Shown in pieces: positions 1-10,057 of a stretch of DNA of 64,000 nt. The stretch comes from an uncultured Oscillospiraceae bacterium (GTDB taxonomy: Bacteria > Bacillota > Clostridia > Oscillospirales > Ruminococcaceae). Position 1 is the stretch's first letter. Each line of letters opens with the position of its first letter. Under the pieces are notes generated by a model. That model made no database searches. It was not told where the DNA came from and saw only the letters and a list, made by a program, of their open reading frames with translations. Made by a program: the position numbers and the translations under genes. The stretch lies in contig URGV01000006.1 in the NCBI GenBank assembly GCA_900547455.1, positions 1 to 64,000 of the forward strand, in the 5' to 3' direction.

Positions 1-61
1 GGCTCGAACCTGTGACCCTCTGCTTGTAAGGCAGATGCTCTCCCAGCTGAGCTAAACTCCC
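1..61 (-). tRNA. tRNA-Val (anticodon TAC), 3' end cut by window edge
   Basis: Read on the minus strand, the 5' acceptor strand starts GGGAGTTTAGCTC at 61. The D arm follows, then an anticodon stem TCTGC/GCAGA around the loop CTTACAA (anticodon TAC, valine), and a T arm with GGTTCGAGCC. The 3' acceptor strand and CCA lie beyond position 1. A good promoter sits upstream at 114-142. Confidence 0.9.
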
Positions 62-113
62 ATTTTGTCTTTTCAGGAGGCTTTCGTTTGCTGCCGTCCT
101 GACGACGTAGATT

Positions 114-142
114 ATTATACTATGGGAAAGGAAAAAAGTCAA
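114..142 (-). promoter_or_regulatory. promoter of tRNA-Val
   Basis: On the minus strand there is a -35 TTGACT (137-142), a 17-base spacer and a perfect -10 TATAAT (114-119). It faces the tRNA about 50 bases downstream. The rest of the 62-365 gap holds only the hslO terminator and shows no convincing gene. Confidence 0.8.
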
Positions 143-333
143 CACCTTTTTTGGAAAAATTTTGTTTTTCTCAAAAAGGCCGTTTTTCCGCTCAACTAAG
201 CCATTTTCTCTGCTTTTGGGGCAGGAAGGGACACTTTTTTGCCGCAATTTTTTCTGTGGCCTTGCTCTTTTGCCTTTGTAATACATCTTATGCAGGCAAG
301 GGAAAAATGATTCCTGTCTCTTTCAAAAAGCAA

Positions 334-363
334 AGAAAAAGCCGAGGGGAAATCCCCTCAGCT
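334..363 (-). terminator. terminator after hslO
   Basis: The minus strand reads AGCTGAGGGGA, TT, TCCCCTCGGCT and then TTTTTCTTT. This is a GC-rich hairpin with a U tract directly after the hslO stop codon. Confidence 0.85.
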
Positions 364-365
364 TT

Positions 366-1241
366 CTACAATCGGGCAATCAGGCCCTTGACGTCGTTTG
401 GTGTAAAGACATATTTTTTGTCGCAGAACTGGCAGCCGACCTCAATCGGTTTGCCCTCCTGGCGAATCTGCTCCAGCTCCTGCTTGCCCAGGCTGATGAG
501 GGCGCGCTCCACCCGCGCGCGGGTGCAGTCGCAGACGTAGCCCATCTCGTACTCGTCGATGATGTTCGGCTCAAAACCGTCCAGCGCCTGGAAGGCGATC
601 TGCTGCGGGGTCATCCCCTGGCGGATCATGCTGGAAACCGGCGCCAGCTTCTTGATGTTTTCCTCAACGTGGCTGATGGTCTCCTCGTCCGCGCCCGGCA
701 GCAGCTGCAGCAGATAGCCGCCCGCCGCCGACACGGTCAGGTCAGGGTTGACCAGCACGCCCAGGCCGCAGACGGTGGGCACCTGCTCGCTGGTGGCGTA
801 GTAGTTGGTGATGTCCTCCGCCACCTCGCCCGAAATGATCGGCACCTGTCCGATGTACGGCTCCTTCATGCCCAGATCCTTGATGACATACAAAAAGCCC
901 TCGCTGCCCACAGCGCCGGAAACGTCCAGCTTGCCCTGCTTGTTCAGCGGGATCTCGACAATCGGATTGCCCACATAGCCCTTGACGTTGCCGGTGCCGT
1001 CCGAGACGGCGATCAGCATCCCCACCGGTCCGTCGCCCTCCATGCGCAGGGTGACCGAATCCTTGGTGCTCTTGAGCATGGTGCCCATAATCGAGGCCGC
1101 TGTCAGCAGCCTGCCCTCCGCCGCGGTGACTACCGCCGAGGTCTTGTGAATCTGCTCCATGCGCGCCACAGCGTCGGTGCTGTCCACCGCGCAGCACATG
1201 ACCAATCCGTCTTTAGAAAGTGTTCTTACTATTTTCCCCAT
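366..1241 (-). CDS. hslO: Hsp33 redox-regulated chaperone
   Basis: This 291-residue cytosolic holdase matches Hsp33 over its whole length. The C-terminal zinc-binding redox switch is visible as CDC near residue 238 and CQFC near residue 271. In this family these four cysteines release zinc under oxidative stress and activate the chaperone. The ATG at 1241 follows an AGAGGAA ribosome site. It is the third gene of a yerC-methyltransferase-hslO operon, 18 bases after the methyltransferase, and is closed by a terminator. Identification is by family signature and length. Confidence 0.95.
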   Translation of the reverse strand: MGKIVRTLSKDGLVMCCAVDSTDAVARMEQIHKTSAVVTAAEGRLLTAASIMGTMLKSTKDSVTLRMEGDGPVGMLIAVSDGTGNVKGYVGNPIVEIPLNKQGKLDVSGAVGSEGFLYVIKDLGMKEPYIGQVPIISGEVAEDITNYYATSEQVPTVCGLGVLVNPDLTVSAAGGYLLQLLPGADEETISHVEENIKKLAPVSSMIRQGMTPQQIAFQALDGFEPNIIDEYEMGYVCDCTRARVERALISLGKQELEQIRQEGKPIEVGCQFCDKKYVFTPNDVKGLIARL

Positions 1242-1259
1242 GCAAAATTCCTCTTTACT

Positions 1260-2048
1260 TTATTTTTGCGCGACGTACACAATCCGCTGGGTCTTCTCCT
1301 CCACCGGATCAAAGCTGTCCGCCGCATAGGCCGCAACCAGCTTCAGGCCGCTCTTTTCGATAAACTGCCGGATCTCCCCGTCGGTATAGGCGCGCTCGCA
1401 AAAGCTCTCGCTGGTGCGGGTATAGGTGTCGTCGTCCTCGTGATAGGCAAAGAAATCCAGGTCCATCTGCACCTGCACTCCGTCCGGCTGCAGGCTGTTC
1501 TGCCAGACGCAGTAGACGTCCTCCCGGTCAAAGACAAAGACGTTGTTGCCCAGCACCTCCCGGTGCTTGTAGACGCTGTTGACGTCAAAGACAAACACCG
1601 CGCCCGGATTCAAAAACAGGCTGACCCGGTCAAAGATGCGCTGCACCACCTGCGGGTCGGTGACGTGGTTGAGGCTGTCCAGCGCGCACACGGCGGCGTC
1701 CAGCGTCCCGTACATATCCAGCTCCTGCATCGGCTGACAGAGAAACAGCAGCTTTGCGATGCCGGGGTCGGACGGCTCCTCCCGCTCAAAGTTTTCGCCG
1801 TACAGCGCGATCTCCTTTTTGAGCATCGCCTCCGAGAGCATCTGCTGGGAGGCGTCGGTGCCCACCACGTCGTACCCCAGGCGCGCAAGCTCGATTGAGA
1901 GCGAACCGGTGCCGCAGGCCAGGTCCAGCAGAATCGACGCGCCGGGATGAAACTTTTGAATGATACGGTCAAAATAAGCCGCCCGGCGCGGATAGGAGAT
2001 GTCGTCGGTCAGCTCATCATAAAAGCCCGCGAAGGTATTATAGCTCAT
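1260..2048 (-). CDS. class I SAM-dependent methyltransferase
   Basis: This is a 262-residue Rossmann-fold methyltransferase. The SAM-binding motif I is LDLACGTGSLSIELA near residue 40, followed by the motif II acidic residue in VVGTDAS. The frame is open for 41 more codons upstream, but the ATG at 2048 (MSYNTFAGFYDELTD) matches the usual N-terminus of this group. That ATG overlaps the end of yerC by 11 bases, which suggests translational coupling. The substrate cannot be told from sequence. It lies between yerC and hslO in one operon. Confidence 0.85.
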   Translation of the reverse strand: MSYNTFAGFYDELTDDISYPRRAAYFDRIIQKFHPGASILLDLACGTGSLSIELARLGYDVVGTDASQQMLSEAMLKKEIALYGENFEREEPSDPGIAKLLFLCQPMQELDMYGTLDAAVCALDSLNHVTDPQVVQRIFDRVSLFLNPGAVFVFDVNSVYKHREVLGNNVFVFDREDVYCVWQNSLQPDGVQVQMDLDFFAYHEDDDTYTRTSESFCERAYTDGEIRQFIEKSGLKLVAAYAADSFDPVEEKTQRIVYVAQK

Positions 2049-2337
2049 GGTCCTTTTCCAGCCTCTCAAAAACAATTCGATAGCCGTCGTTGCCGTAGTT
2101 GAGCGAACGGTTGACGCGGCTGATGGTGGCGGTGCTGGCCCCTGTCTTTGCCACAATGTCGCTGTAGACAATGTGGTCGTCCAGCATTTTGGCCACTAAA
2201 AAGCGCTGTGAGAGAGCCCGCAGCTCCGGCACAGTGCACAAATCCTCAAAAAACTTATAACATTCCTCGATGGTTTCCAGTTTTAGAATAGCTTGGAATA
2301 GAAATTCCACATTTAGCTCTTTGAGTTTTGAATTCAT
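2038..2337 (-). CDS. YerC/YecD family TrpR-like regulator
   Basis: This 99-residue protein is typical in length for the YerC family, the TrpR-fold helix-turn-helix proteins of Firmicutes. The recognition helix region GASTATISRVNRSLNYG is clear near residues 65-82. The ATG at 2337 was chosen because GGAGGAG stands 8 bases upstream. The longer open frame lacks such a site. It is the first gene of the operon behind a 17-spacer promoter at 2373-2401. DNA target and ligand are unknown. Confidence 0.88.
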   Translation of the reverse strand: MNSKLKELNVEFLFQAILKLETIEECYKFFEDLCTVPELRALSQRFLVAKMLDDHIVYSDIVAKTGASTATISRVNRSLNYGNDGYRIVFERLEKDHEL

Positions 2338-2372
2338 AATAGAAGCTCCTCCTGCCCTTTGTGTCAGTTCCC

Positions 2373-2401
2373 ATTTTAGCATTTTATAAGACTAAAGTAA
2401 A
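2373..2401 (-). promoter_or_regulatory. promoter of the yerC-methyltransferase-hslO operon
   Basis: On the minus strand, -35 TTTACT (2396-2401), a 17-base spacer and -10 TAAAAT (2373-2378) lie about 35 bases before the yerC start. Confidence 0.65.
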
Positions 2402-2520
2402 GGAGCTCCTGAGCAAATTAACAGAAGATAAAAAATTATCATCGGGTTCGCCAGAAAGGCAGACGATTTTTGTACACATCTGCCATAGATGTCCTTCTCT
2501 CAAAAACACTTTGCCCGCCC

Positions 2521-2545
2521 AAAAAGGCCCCGCTGGGACGGGGCC
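2521..2545 (-). terminator. terminator after lysA
   Basis: On the minus strand GGCCCCG, TCCCAG, CGGGGCC is followed by TTTTT, just after the lysA stop. It is a typical intrinsic terminator that ends the lon-engB-methyltransferase-lysA set. Confidence 0.9.
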
Positions 2546-2555
2546 GGATGGTTCA

Positions 2556-3854
2556 TTACAGGTCGCAGCGAATCAGGTCCTCCATCGTCTCCCGCCGGAC
2601 AATCAGGCGGGAAGCTCCCTCCCGCACCATCACCACGGCCGGGCGGCACAGGCGGTTGTAGTTGGAGGCCATCGAATAGTTGTAGGCGCCGGTGGAAAGC
2701 ACCGCGACGATGTCGTCGCTCTCCAGCTGCTGCACCGGCATCCCCTCGCCCAGCAGGTCGCCGCTCTCGCAGCATTTGCCGGCCAGGGTCACCGTCATCG
2801 TCTTGGGGTCTGCGGCCTTGTTTGCCGCCAGCGCCTCATACTCCGACTGGTAGAGGGCATAGCGCGGGTTGTCGGTCATGCCGCCGTCCACCGCCGCGTA
2901 GATGCGCACGCCGGGGATCTCCTTGATGGCGCCCACCGTGTACAGGGTGACGCCGTACGGCCCGACAATCGAGCGGCCCGGCTCCAGCATCATAAACGGC
3001 TGCGGGAAGTGCAGCCGCTCGCAGGCTTCCTTGACCACCACCGACACCTTCTCCATATAGCTGTCGTAGCGCAGCGCAGCGTCCTTCTCGGTGTAGCAGA
3101 TGCCAAAGCCGCCGCCCAGGTCCAGCTCCTCGATGACATAGCCGGTCTCGTCGCGCACCTGCGCCATCAGCTCCACCATCCGCTCGGCTGCCAGCTCAAA
3201 CGGCTCCAGCTCAAAGATCTGCGAACCGATGTGGCAGTGCACGCCCTGCAGGTGCAGGTGCTGCATCGCCAGCGCCTTTTTGATGATGGCCAGCGCCTCA
3301 CCGGTCTCCAGCGCGACGCCGAACTTGCTGTCGATCTGTCCGGTGCGGACAAAATCGTGGGTGTGGGCGTCGACGCCGGGCTTGATGCGGAAGGCGATGT
3401 TGGGGCACTTGCCCATCTCGCCGGCAAAGCGGTTCAGCCGCTCCAGCTCATAGTCGTTGTCGACAATCATCAGCCCCACATTTTCCCGCAGGGCGTACAG
3501 CAGTTCGCTGTCGGTCTTGTTGTTGCCGTGGAAGCAGATCTTCTCGGCCGGGAAGCCGGCGGACAGAGCGGTGTACAGCTCTCCCTCCGACACCACATCC
3601 AGCCCCATGCCCTCATCGTGCATGATCCGGCAGATCTCCTTGCAGCAGAAGGCCTTGCTGGCGTAGCAGACCATTCCCCTGCCGCCGTAAAAGCGGTCGA
3701 TCGAGTCGCGGTAGCTTCTGCACGCCGCGCGCACCCCGGTCTCATCCAGCACATACAGCGGGGTGCCGTACTCCCTGGCAAGCTCCACCGCGTCGCACCC
3801 GCCGATGGTCAGGTGCCCCTGCGCGTTTATCTGTAACGATTCCGACTGTCTCAT
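2556..3854 (-). CDS. lysA: diaminopimelate decarboxylase
   Basis: This 432-residue PLP enzyme makes L-lysine from meso-diaminopimelate. The fold-III signatures are present: the PLP lysine in CYASKAF near residue 57, HCHIGSQ, the glycine-rich phosphate site LDLGGGFGI, and CESGD near the C-terminus, which contributes from the partner subunit. The ATG at 3854 (MRQSES) follows AAGGAAGGGG. Twelve extra upstream codons lack a ribosome site. It lies 42 bases after the second methyltransferase gene and is followed by a strong terminator. Confidence 0.95.
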   Translation of the reverse strand: MRQSESLQINAQGHLTIGGCDAVELAREYGTPLYVLDETGVRAACRSYRDSIDRFYGGRGMVCYASKAFCCKEICRIMHDEGMGLDVVSEGELYTALSAGFPAEKICFHGNNKTDSELLYALRENVGLMIVDNDYELERLNRFAGEMGKCPNIAFRIKPGVDAHTHDFVRTGQIDSKFGVALETGEALAIIKKALAMQHLHLQGVHCHIGSQIFELEPFELAAERMVELMAQVRDETGYVIEELDLGGGFGICYTEKDAALRYDSYMEKVSVVVKEACERLHFPQPFMMLEPGRSIVGPYGVTLYTVGAIKEIPGVRIYAAVDGGMTDNPRYALYQSEYEALAANKAADPKTMTVTLAGKCCESGDLLGEGMPVQQLESDDIVAVLSTGAYNYSMASNYNRLCRPAVVMVREGASRLIVRRETMEDLIRCDL

Positions 3855-3896
3855 ACAACAGCCCCTTCCTTTGTTGTTCTTGTTTGGCAAGCGGCG

Positions 3897-4640
3897 TCAA
3901 CGGCACTCATAGAGGAGCATCCCGTTGCCGCTGTCCTGCGCCAAATGTTTGTCAAATCGGTCATACACCTGCCAGCTGGCAAAGCCAGCCTTATCCAGCA
4001 GCCTGTCCAGCTCTCCCAGCTGGTACAGGCGGGTCTGAAAGTCCATCTGTTCGCTCTGCAACAGCTTCTCCCCATCCCACAGTTCATAGATGCTTGGGCT
4101 GTACTGAATCTGGGTTTGGCCGTCATAACGGTAGTTCATTTTGAGTTTAAGCAGCTGTCCCTCCGGGGTGGTGCGGGAACAAACCTCCTGGTAAGTCCCG
4201 TCCCCCTGCTCGACGCTGCTGACGGTATCCACCGCAAACACAAAGACGCCGCCGGGCGCAAGCAGGTCATGCACCTTTTGCAGCACACGCTGGCAGAGCG
4301 CCGGGTCGGTGAACAGGGAAACGGAGCCGGAGGAGATGAAGATGTAATCAAACCGCTCCTCACTCTCAAAGGCGTCCGCGCTGCAGCGGTGCACCTTGGC
4401 TGCGGGATATTTTTGCAGCAGCTTTTCCAGCATTTCCTGGGACAAATCGACACCGGTGATGTCAAATCCCCGCTGCACAAACGGCACCAAAAAGCGCCCA
4501 CTGCCGCAAAGCAGCTCCAGCACCCTGTCCCCCGGATGTGCATAGGAGAGATAAAACGCCAGCTCATCCTGCGGAGCCTGACTGTGCAGCAGCTCGTACA
4601 TCTCGGTGCACAGGCTGCCGTAATAGTTGACCGAATCCAT
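3897..4640 (-). CDS. class I SAM-dependent methyltransferase
   Basis: This is a 247-residue methyltransferase with motif I VLELLCGSGRFLVPF near residue 41 and the acidic SAM-ribose residue in ITGVDLSQEML. The C-terminal half has the beta strands usual in small-molecule methyltransferases, with a YRYDGQ segment. The ATG at 4640 follows GAGAGGAG. It is not closely similar to the methyltransferase at 1260-2048 beyond the SAM site. It sits between engB and lysA with short gaps, so it is probably co-transcribed with them. The substrate is unknown. Confidence 0.85.
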   Translation of the reverse strand: MDSVNYYGSLCTEMYELLHSQAPQDELAFYLSYAHPGDRVLELLCGSGRFLVPFVQRGFDITGVDLSQEMLEKLLQKYPAAKVHRCSADAFESEERFDYIFISSGSVSLFTDPALCQRVLQKVHDLLAPGGVFVFAVDTVSSVEQGDGTYQEVCSRTTPEGQLLKLKMNYRYDGQTQIQYSPSIYELWDGEKLLQSEQMDFQTRLYQLGELDRLLDKAGFASWQVYDRFDKHLAQDSGNGMLLYECR

Positions 4641-4675
4641 CAAAAGTTCCTCTCCTCTCTGGCAGGCAAAACGAT

Positions 4676-5269
4676 TTATTCTTTATTTTCTTCGGCAATC
4701 TCGTCGATGATCTCACGCAGCTCCTCCACGCCGTCGCCCTTGACTGCGGAGAAGGGGACGATGTGGATCTGGTCGGCGTAGGGCAGCTCCTGCTGCAGCG
4801 CCGCCAGGCGCTCCTCCTGCTGCTTTTTGGAGAGCTTATCCTTCTTGGTCAGCACGACGACAAAGGGCAGCTCACACTCGATCAGAAAGTCCACCATCAT
4901 CAGGTCGTCCTTAGTCGGCGGGTGGCGCATGTCGATCAGCTGAAAGACCAGCCCGATCCGCCGGTCGCTGTTGAAGTAGGTCTCGATCAGGTCCGACCAG
5001 CGCTGCTTTTCCGACTGGGAGACCTTGGCGTAGCCGTAGCCCGGCAGGTCGGCAAAGCGGACATTTTCCAGCCGGAAAAAGTTGATGGTCGCCGTCTTGC
5101 CCGGCACCGCGCTGACGCGGGCCAGGCTTTTGCGGTTAAAAATTTTGTTGATGAGGCTGGACTTGCCCACATTGGAGCGCCCGGCAAAGGCAATCTCCAC
5201 TAGGTCTGATGCCCCCAGCTGGCTTGCCTTGCCGTAAGAGGTTTCAAAGACAACGTTGTGATAATTCAT
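4676..5269 (-). CDS. engB: ribosome biogenesis GTP-binding protein YsxC/EngB
   Basis: This 197-residue TRAFAC GTPase assists late assembly of the 50S subunit. The G1 motif GRSNVGKSS is near residue 31, G3 DLPGYGYAK near 74 and G4 TKKDK near 141, in the normal order. Length and motifs match YihA/YsxC/EngB. It starts 28 bases after the lon stop, the lon-engB order being conserved in Firmicutes. Confidence 0.95.
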   Translation of the reverse strand: MNYHNVVFETSYGKASQLGASDLVEIAFAGRSNVGKSSLINKIFNRKSLARVSAVPGKTATINFFRLENVRFADLPGYGYAKVSQSEKQRWSDLIETYFNSDRRIGLVFQLIDMRHPPTKDDLMMVDFLIECELPFVVVLTKKDKLSKKQQEERLAALQQELPYADQIHIVPFSAVKGDGVEELREIIDEIAEENKE

Positions 5270-5296
5270 GCGTTCTCTTCCTTTCCCACTTCCCCG

Positions 5297-7744
5297 CTAA
5301 GAGTTCAGGCAGGGACGCTTGTGCGCGGTGTTGTTCACCATCGGCGGAACCGGCTGTCCAACCGGAACCGGCTCCTCGTTCTGGTCAGATACGACCGGAG
5401 CGGGCAGCAGCGCGTGGTCGAGCACGGTGGTGATCTCCCTTGCTGTGACAAACTGAATATGTTCCTTGACAACCGGGTCCACTTCGTACAGGTCAGCCTC
5501 GTTTGCCGCCGGAATCAGCACCGTCTTCATGCCGTTGCGGTAGGCGGCCATCGTCTTTTCACGCAGCCCGCCGATCGGCAGCACACGGCCGCGCAGGGTG
5601 ATCTCGCCGGTCATGGCGACATCGTGACGCACCGGCATGCCGCTGAGGGCGGAAACCAGCGCGGTGGTGATGGTGACGCCCGCCGAAGGGCCGTCCTTGG
5701 GCACAGCGCCCTCCGGGAAGTGGATATGGATATCCTTGTTCTTATAAAAATCCTTGTCGATGCCGTAGCGATCGCACAGGCCGCGCACACAGGTGATGGC
5801 GGCGTGGGCGGACTCCTTCATCACATCGCCCAGCGAGCCGGTCAGCTCCAGCTTGCCGCTGCCTTCCACCACCGCTACCTCCGCCTGCAGGATCTCGCCG
5901 CCGACCGAGGTCCAGGCCAGGCCGTTGACAACGCCTACCAGGTCCTCCTTCTCCATCTCGTCGTCCTTATATTTTTGCGGGCCGAGCATATTCTCCATCA
6001 TCTTGGCGCTGATGTAGCAGCTCTTGCGCTCGCCGGAGACGATCAGCTTGGCGCTCTTGCGGCACAGCGAAGCAATTTGCCGCTCCAGGGTGCGCACACC
6101 CGCCTCGCGGACATAGTGGTCGATCAGGTCGTACAGCGCCTCGTCATAGATGCGGCAGCTGCGGCCGTTGAGGCCGTGGCGCTTAATCTGTTTTGGCACC
6201 AGATAGCGCTTGGCAATCTGGAACTTTTCCTCGCGGGTATAGCTGGGCAGCTCGATGATTTCCATGCGGTCGTACAGCGGGGCCGGGATGCCGGACGGGT
6301 CGTTGGCCGTCGCGAAGAAGAGGACGTTGCTCAAATCGAGCGGAATTTCGAGATAGTGGTCGCGGAAGGCAAAGTTCTGCTCCGAGTCCAGCACCTCCAG
6401 CAGCGCCGAGGACGGGTCGCCCTTGTAGTCGCTGCCCAGTTTGTCGATCTCATCCAGCAGCATCAGCGGGTTCATGCTGCCCGCCTGTTTGAGCGAGGCC
6501 ACGATGCGGCCGGGCATCGCGCCGATGTAGGTCTTGCGGTGGCCGCGGATGTCCGCCTCGTCGCGCACGCCGCCCAGGCTCATGCGCACATATTTGCGGC
6601 CCATCGCCTCGGCGATGGAGCGCGCTATCGAAGTTTTGCCGACGCCGGGAGGGCCCACCAGACAGATGATCTGGCCCTTGATGTCCGGCTCCAGCTTGCG
6701 CACCGCCAAAATCTCCAGGATGCGCTCCTTGACCTTCTGCAGGCCGTAGTGGTCGGCGTTGAGCTTCTCCTCCGCCGCCTTGACATCCAGCTTATCCTCG
6801 GTGAACTGATTCCACGGCAGCGAGAAGACGGTGTCCAGATAGTTGCGGCTGACCATCGCCTCCTGGCTGGAATACATCATCTTGGAGAGCTTGTTGATCT
6901 CGTCGCTCAGCTTCTGCCTGGTCTCCTCGTCCGGATTCATCGCCCTGAGCTTTTCATAATACTGCGCAATCTCCTGGTCGGGGTCGTCATCGTCGCCCAG
7001 CTCGGCGTGGATGGCCTTGAGCTGCTCGCGCAGGTAGTACTCCTTCTGGTTGCGATCCACCTGGTCCTTCACCCGCTCGGCGATGGAGTGCTCAATCTTG
7101 AGCACCTCCGACTCGCGGTGCAGCAGGGTGGACAGCAGCTCCAGACGCTTGCGCACGTTGGATTCCTCCAGAATCTGCTGCTTGCTCTCCAGCGGGAAGC
7201 CCAGATTCTGGGTCAGATATTCGGTTAAGTAAATCGGATCGTCCGAACCGATGATGTTGATTACCAGCTCCTTTGGCATCTTGGGCGCATAGTAGCTGTA
7301 ATCCTCAAACAGGTCCTTGATGACCCGCATATAGGCGTCCACCAGCTCCTGTTTGTTCTCGTCCACCGGCTCCATCGGCATCTCCTGGCACAGCACCTCA
7401 TAGTAGGGGGTCTCGCGGATCAGCTCGCACATGCGGGCGCGGTACTTGCCCTCGACCACCACGCGCACAGCCTCTCCCTGCGCCTTGAGGATCTGTTTGA
7501 CCTTGGCCACCACGCCGACGGTATACAGGTCCTCCTTGCCCGGCTCCTCTACCCGGCTGTTCTTCTGGGTGACCAGAAAGATTTTCTGGTTGCCCTTCAT
7601 CGCCTGGTTGAGCGCCAGGATGGACTTTTGGCGGGCCACATCAAAGTGCAGCACCATCTTCGGAAACATGACCAGCCCGCGGATTGCGATGGCGGGCATG
7701 CGCAGGGCCTGTATCTCGGTTACCTGGATCTGTTCCTGGGTCAT
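5297..7744 (-). CDS. lon: ATP-dependent protease Lon
   Basis: This is an 815-residue LonA. The order is an N-terminal substrate domain, a coiled coil, the AAA+ domain with Walker [10 protein letters not shown] near residue 360, and the C-terminal protease with the catalytic serine in [11 protein letters not shown] and lysine in [11 protein letters not shown]. The ATG at 7744 follows AAAGGTGATAG. Thirteen further in-frame codons upstream are less likely. A 17-spacer promoter lies at 7858-7886. The leader between them contains a perfect stem GCTGCGCCC/GGGCGCAGC at about 7820-7849. Confidence 0.96.
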   Translation of the reverse strand: MTQEQIQVTEIQALRMPAIAIRGLVMFPKMVLHFDVARQKSILALNQAMKGNQKIFLVTQKNSRVEEPGKEDLYTVGVVAKVKQILKAQGEAVRVVVEGKYRARMCELIRETPYYEVLCQEMPMEPVDENKQELVDAYMRVIKDLFEDYSYYAPKMPKELVINIIGSDDPIYLTEYLTQNLGFPLESKQQILEESNVRKRLELLSTLLHRESEVLKIEHSIAERVKDQVDRNQKEYYLREQLKAIHAELGDDDDPDQEIAQYYEKLRAMNPDEETRQKLSDEINKLSKMMYSSQEAMVSRNYLDTVFSLPWNQFTEDKLDVKAAEEKLNADHYGLQKVKERILEILAVRKLEPDIKGQIICLVGPPGVGKTSIARSIAEAMGRKYVRMSLGGVRDEADIRGHRKTYIGAMPGRIVASLKQAGSMNPLMLLDEIDKLGSDYKGDPSSALLEVLDSEQNFAFRDHYLEIPLDLSNVLFFATANDPSGIPAPLYDRMEIIELPSYTREEKFQIAKRYLVPKQIKRHGLNGRSCRIYDEALYDLIDHYVREAGVRTLERQIASLCRKSAKLIVSGERKSCYISAKMMENMLGPQKYKDDEMEKEDLVGVVNGLAWTSVGGEILQAEVAVVEGSGKLELTGSLGDVMKESAHAAITCVRGLCDRYGIDKDFYKNKDIHIHFPEGAVPKDGPSAGVTITTALVSALSGMPVRHDVAMTGEITLRGRVLPIGGLREKTMAAYRNGMKTVLIPAANEADLYEVDPVVKEHIQFVTAREITTVLDHALLPAPVVSDQNEEPVPVGQPVPPMVNNTAHKRPCLNS

Positions 7745-7857
7745 CTCTATCACCTTTCCTTTTCCAAGAGAAAAACGTTTCACGATAACACTCCGGCGGG
7801 GAAAAGCCGCCGTCGTCTCTGCTGCGCCCTCCCAAAGCGGGGCGCAGCTTAAAGTTC

Positions 7858-7886
7858 ATTATATAACAAAGGAACGTCCCTGTAAA
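7858..7886 (-). promoter_or_regulatory. lon promoter
   Basis: The minus strand shows -35 TTTACA (7881-7886), exactly 17 bases, and -10 TATAAT (7858-7863). The -35 and spacer lie inside the loop and right arm of the clpX hairpin at 7868-7903. I see no CIRCE or CtsR-type operator here. Confidence 0.8.
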
Positions 7887-7903
7887 GCAGCAGACGTTCC
7901 TTT
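7868..7903 (-). terminator. hairpin after clpX, overlapping the lon promoter
   Basis: The arms AAAGGAACGTC and GACGTTCCTTT pair perfectly around a 14-base loop. The U tract (CCTTTGTT) is short, so termination may be partial and clpX transcripts may run into lon. Confidence 0.6.
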
Positions 7904-7944
7904 CGCTTGATCGGGCAGGATTTGCCCGGCCGCACCCCTGCTTT

Positions 7945-9273
7945 TTAGGCAAAGGTTTTGCGGCCGCGGCTCGGCTTACCCTTTTGCTGTGGGACCGGAA
8001 TCATCATCCGCACCGGTTTTTTCATCGGGTCGTGCTCATAGTCGAAGGACTTTTTGTCCTCCACTCCCTGACGGGTGACCACGACGCGGGTGATGGTGGG
8101 ATCGGACGGGCTGTCAAACATCAGGCCGTCCAGCACCTCCTCCATGATGGCGCGCAGGCCGCGGGCGCCGGTCTTGCGCTCGATGGCGCGCTCGGCAATC
8201 GCTTCCAGCGCTTCCTGCTCAAACTCCAGCTCCACGCCTTCCAGTTCAAACAGCTTTTTGTACTGCTTGACCAGCGAGTTTTTCGGCTCGGTCAGGATGG
8301 CGACCAGCGTCTCCTTGTCCAGCGCGGTCAGCGTTGCGATGACCGGCAGACGGCCCACCAGCTCCGGGATCAGGCCAAATTTGACCAGGTCCTGCGGGGT
8401 GATCTGGGAGAGCAGCACATCCTGCTCCAGCAGCGTTTTGTCCTTGATCTGCGCGCCGAAGCCCAGCGAGGACTGCGCCACGCGGCTCTCGATGGCTTTC
8501 TGGATGCCGTCGAAGGCGCCGCCGCAGATAAAGAGGATTTTGGAGGTATCGATCTGGATGAATTCCTGGTTCGGATGCTTTCTGCCGCCGTTGGGCGGTA
8601 CGTTTGCCACCGTACCCTCGATGATCTTCAGCAGCGCCTGCTGTACGCCCTCGCCGCTGACGTCGCGGGTGATGGAGGTATTCTCCGATTTTCTGCCAAT
8701 CTTATCAATTTCATCGATGTAGATGATGCCGGTCTGGGCGCGCTCTACATCCCAGTCCGCTGCCTGGATCAGGCGCAGCAGGATGTTCTCGACGTCCTCG
8801 CCGACATATCCCGCCTCGGTCAGGGTGGTCGCGTCGGCGATGGCGAACGGCACATTCATCGTCTTTGCCAGCGTCTGCGCAAGCAAAGTTTTGCCGACAC
8901 CGGTGGGGCCCACCAGCAAAACGTTGCTCTTGGTGATCTCCACGCTGTCGTCGTTGTCCTTTAAAAAGATTCGTTTATAGTGATTGTAGATCGCCACGCT
9001 CAAAGCGCGCTTTGCCCGGTCCTGCCCGATGACATATTCGTCCAGAACCTTCTTGATGTCCTGCGGCTTTGGCATCGGCACCGTCTCCGAAGCAGCCTCC
9101 CTGCGGGGCTTTGATTCGGAAGCGTGCGACGCTTCGCCGTTAAGCACCTCCTGGCACAGCTCGATGCACTCGTTGCAGATGCACACGCCCGGACCGGCGA
9201 TCATGCGCTCTACCTCGTCCTGATATTTGCCACAGAACGAGCATCTTAACATTTTATCATCATTTCTTGGCAT
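7945..9273 (-). CDS. clpX: ATP-dependent unfoldase ClpX
   Basis: This 442-residue AAA+ unfoldase feeds substrates to ClpP. The N-terminal zinc-binding domain has CSFC near residue 11 and CICNEC near residue 31. Walker A GPTGVGKT is near residue 121, and the pore loop GYVG follows in TEAGYVGED. Length and motifs are normal for ClpX. It starts 18 bases after clpP and shares its transcript. Confidence 0.97.
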   Translation of the reverse strand: MPRNDDKMLRCSFCGKYQDEVERMIAGPGVCICNECIELCQEVLNGEASHASESKPRREAASETVPMPKPQDIKKVLDEYVIGQDRAKRALSVAIYNHYKRIFLKDNDDSVEITKSNVLLVGPTGVGKTLLAQTLAKTMNVPFAIADATTLTEAGYVGEDVENILLRLIQAADWDVERAQTGIIYIDEIDKIGRKSENTSITRDVSGEGVQQALLKIIEGTVANVPPNGGRKHPNQEFIQIDTSKILFICGGAFDGIQKAIESRVAQSSLGFGAQIKDKTLLEQDVLLSQITPQDLVKFGLIPELVGRLPVIATLTALDKETLVAILTEPKNSLVKQYKKLFELEGVELEFEQEALEAIAERAIERKTGARGLRAIMEEVLDGLMFDSPSDPTITRVVVTRQGVEDKKSFDYEHDPMKKPVRMMIPVPQQKGKPSRGRKTFA

Positions 9274-9291
9274 TGCCGCAACACCTGACCC

Positions 9292-9873
9292 TTACCGTTT
9301 CTCAATAATTTTATCTATCAGGCCATACTCCAGCGCCTGCTGCGCGGTCATGAAGTTGTCGCGCTCGGTGTCGCGCTCGATGACCTCCAGCGGCTGGCCG
9401 GTCGCCTCAGCAAGCATCTGGTTGAGCTTTTTCTTGACGTCCAGAATCCACTCGGTGTGGATGCGCATGTCGGTCGCCTGACCCTGCGCGCCGCCGGACG
9501 GCTGGTGAATCATGATGGTGGAGTTTGGCAGCGCAAGGCGTTTGCCCTTGGTTCCCGCCGACAGCAAAAACGCGCCCATCGAGGCGGCCATGCCCATGCA
9601 GATGGTGGAAACGTCGCACTTGATATACTTGATGGTGTCATAAATCGCCAGACCTGCAGTCACCGAACCGCCAGGGCTGTTGATGTAAAGGCTGATGTCC
9701 TTCTCGCTGTCCTGGCCTTCCAGATACAGCAGCTGCGCGACAACCAGGCTGGCTGTCGTGTCGTTGACCTCATCGCAGAGCATGATGATGCGGTCGTTGA
9801 GCAGGCGGGAAAAGATATCGTAAGAGCGCTCCCCGCGGTTGGTCTGCTCCACTACATATGGTACTAATGCCAT
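9292..9873 (-). CDS. clpP: ATP-dependent Clp protease proteolytic subunit
   Basis: This 193-residue serine protease has the full triad: Ser in GMAASMGAF, His in MIHQPSGG and Asp in RDTERDNFM. The ATG at 9873 ([10 protein letters not shown]) follows GGGAGG. Two codons of open frame upstream begin with TTG and are not needed. The 321-base gap before it (9874-10194) holds the tig terminator and a GC-rich leader. A TTGACA there lacks a matching -10, so no promoter is claimed. Confidence 0.97.
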   Translation of the reverse strand: MALVPYVVEQTNRGERSYDIFSRLLNDRIIMLCDEVNDTTASLVVAQLLYLEGQDSEKDISLYINSPGGSVTAGLAIYDTIKYIKCDVSTICMGMAASMGAFLLSAGTKGKRLALPNSTIMIHQPSGGAQGQATDMRIHTEWILDVKKKLNQMLAEATGQPLEVIERDTERDNFMTAQQALEYGLIDKIIEKR

Positions 9874-10057
9874 TGACAAAACCTCCCTTTTTTCAGTCAG
9901 ACACAGAATATGCCCGCCGTCCCCTCAATCATGCTGCGGGAGCGGACAAAAACGGACCCGCGCCAAAGTTTGTGCGCGGCCTGTCAACATGAGCCTTGCC
10001 GGGATGCGCGGATTTTAAACCAGGCATGGCGGCAAAAGTTTTTGTTTTCTGTCTATC

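Noticed and set aside
151..540. Plus-strand frame across the hslO terminator
   Set aside because: It runs through a terminator and into hslO antisense, without a ribosome site or recognisable domain.
2361..3836. Long plus-strand open frame opposite lysA
   Set aside because: The protein is His/Leu/Gln-rich in the manner of antisense translation, and lysA on the other strand is complete.
5258..7228. Very long plus-strand open frame opposite lon
   Set aside because: It is the antisense of a complete, well-conserved Lon gene. High GC removes stops in the mirror frame, and no ribosome site or domain is seen.
9970..9990. TTGACA-like element as clpP promoter
   Set aside because: No acceptable -10 lies 16-18 bases downstream on the minus strand.
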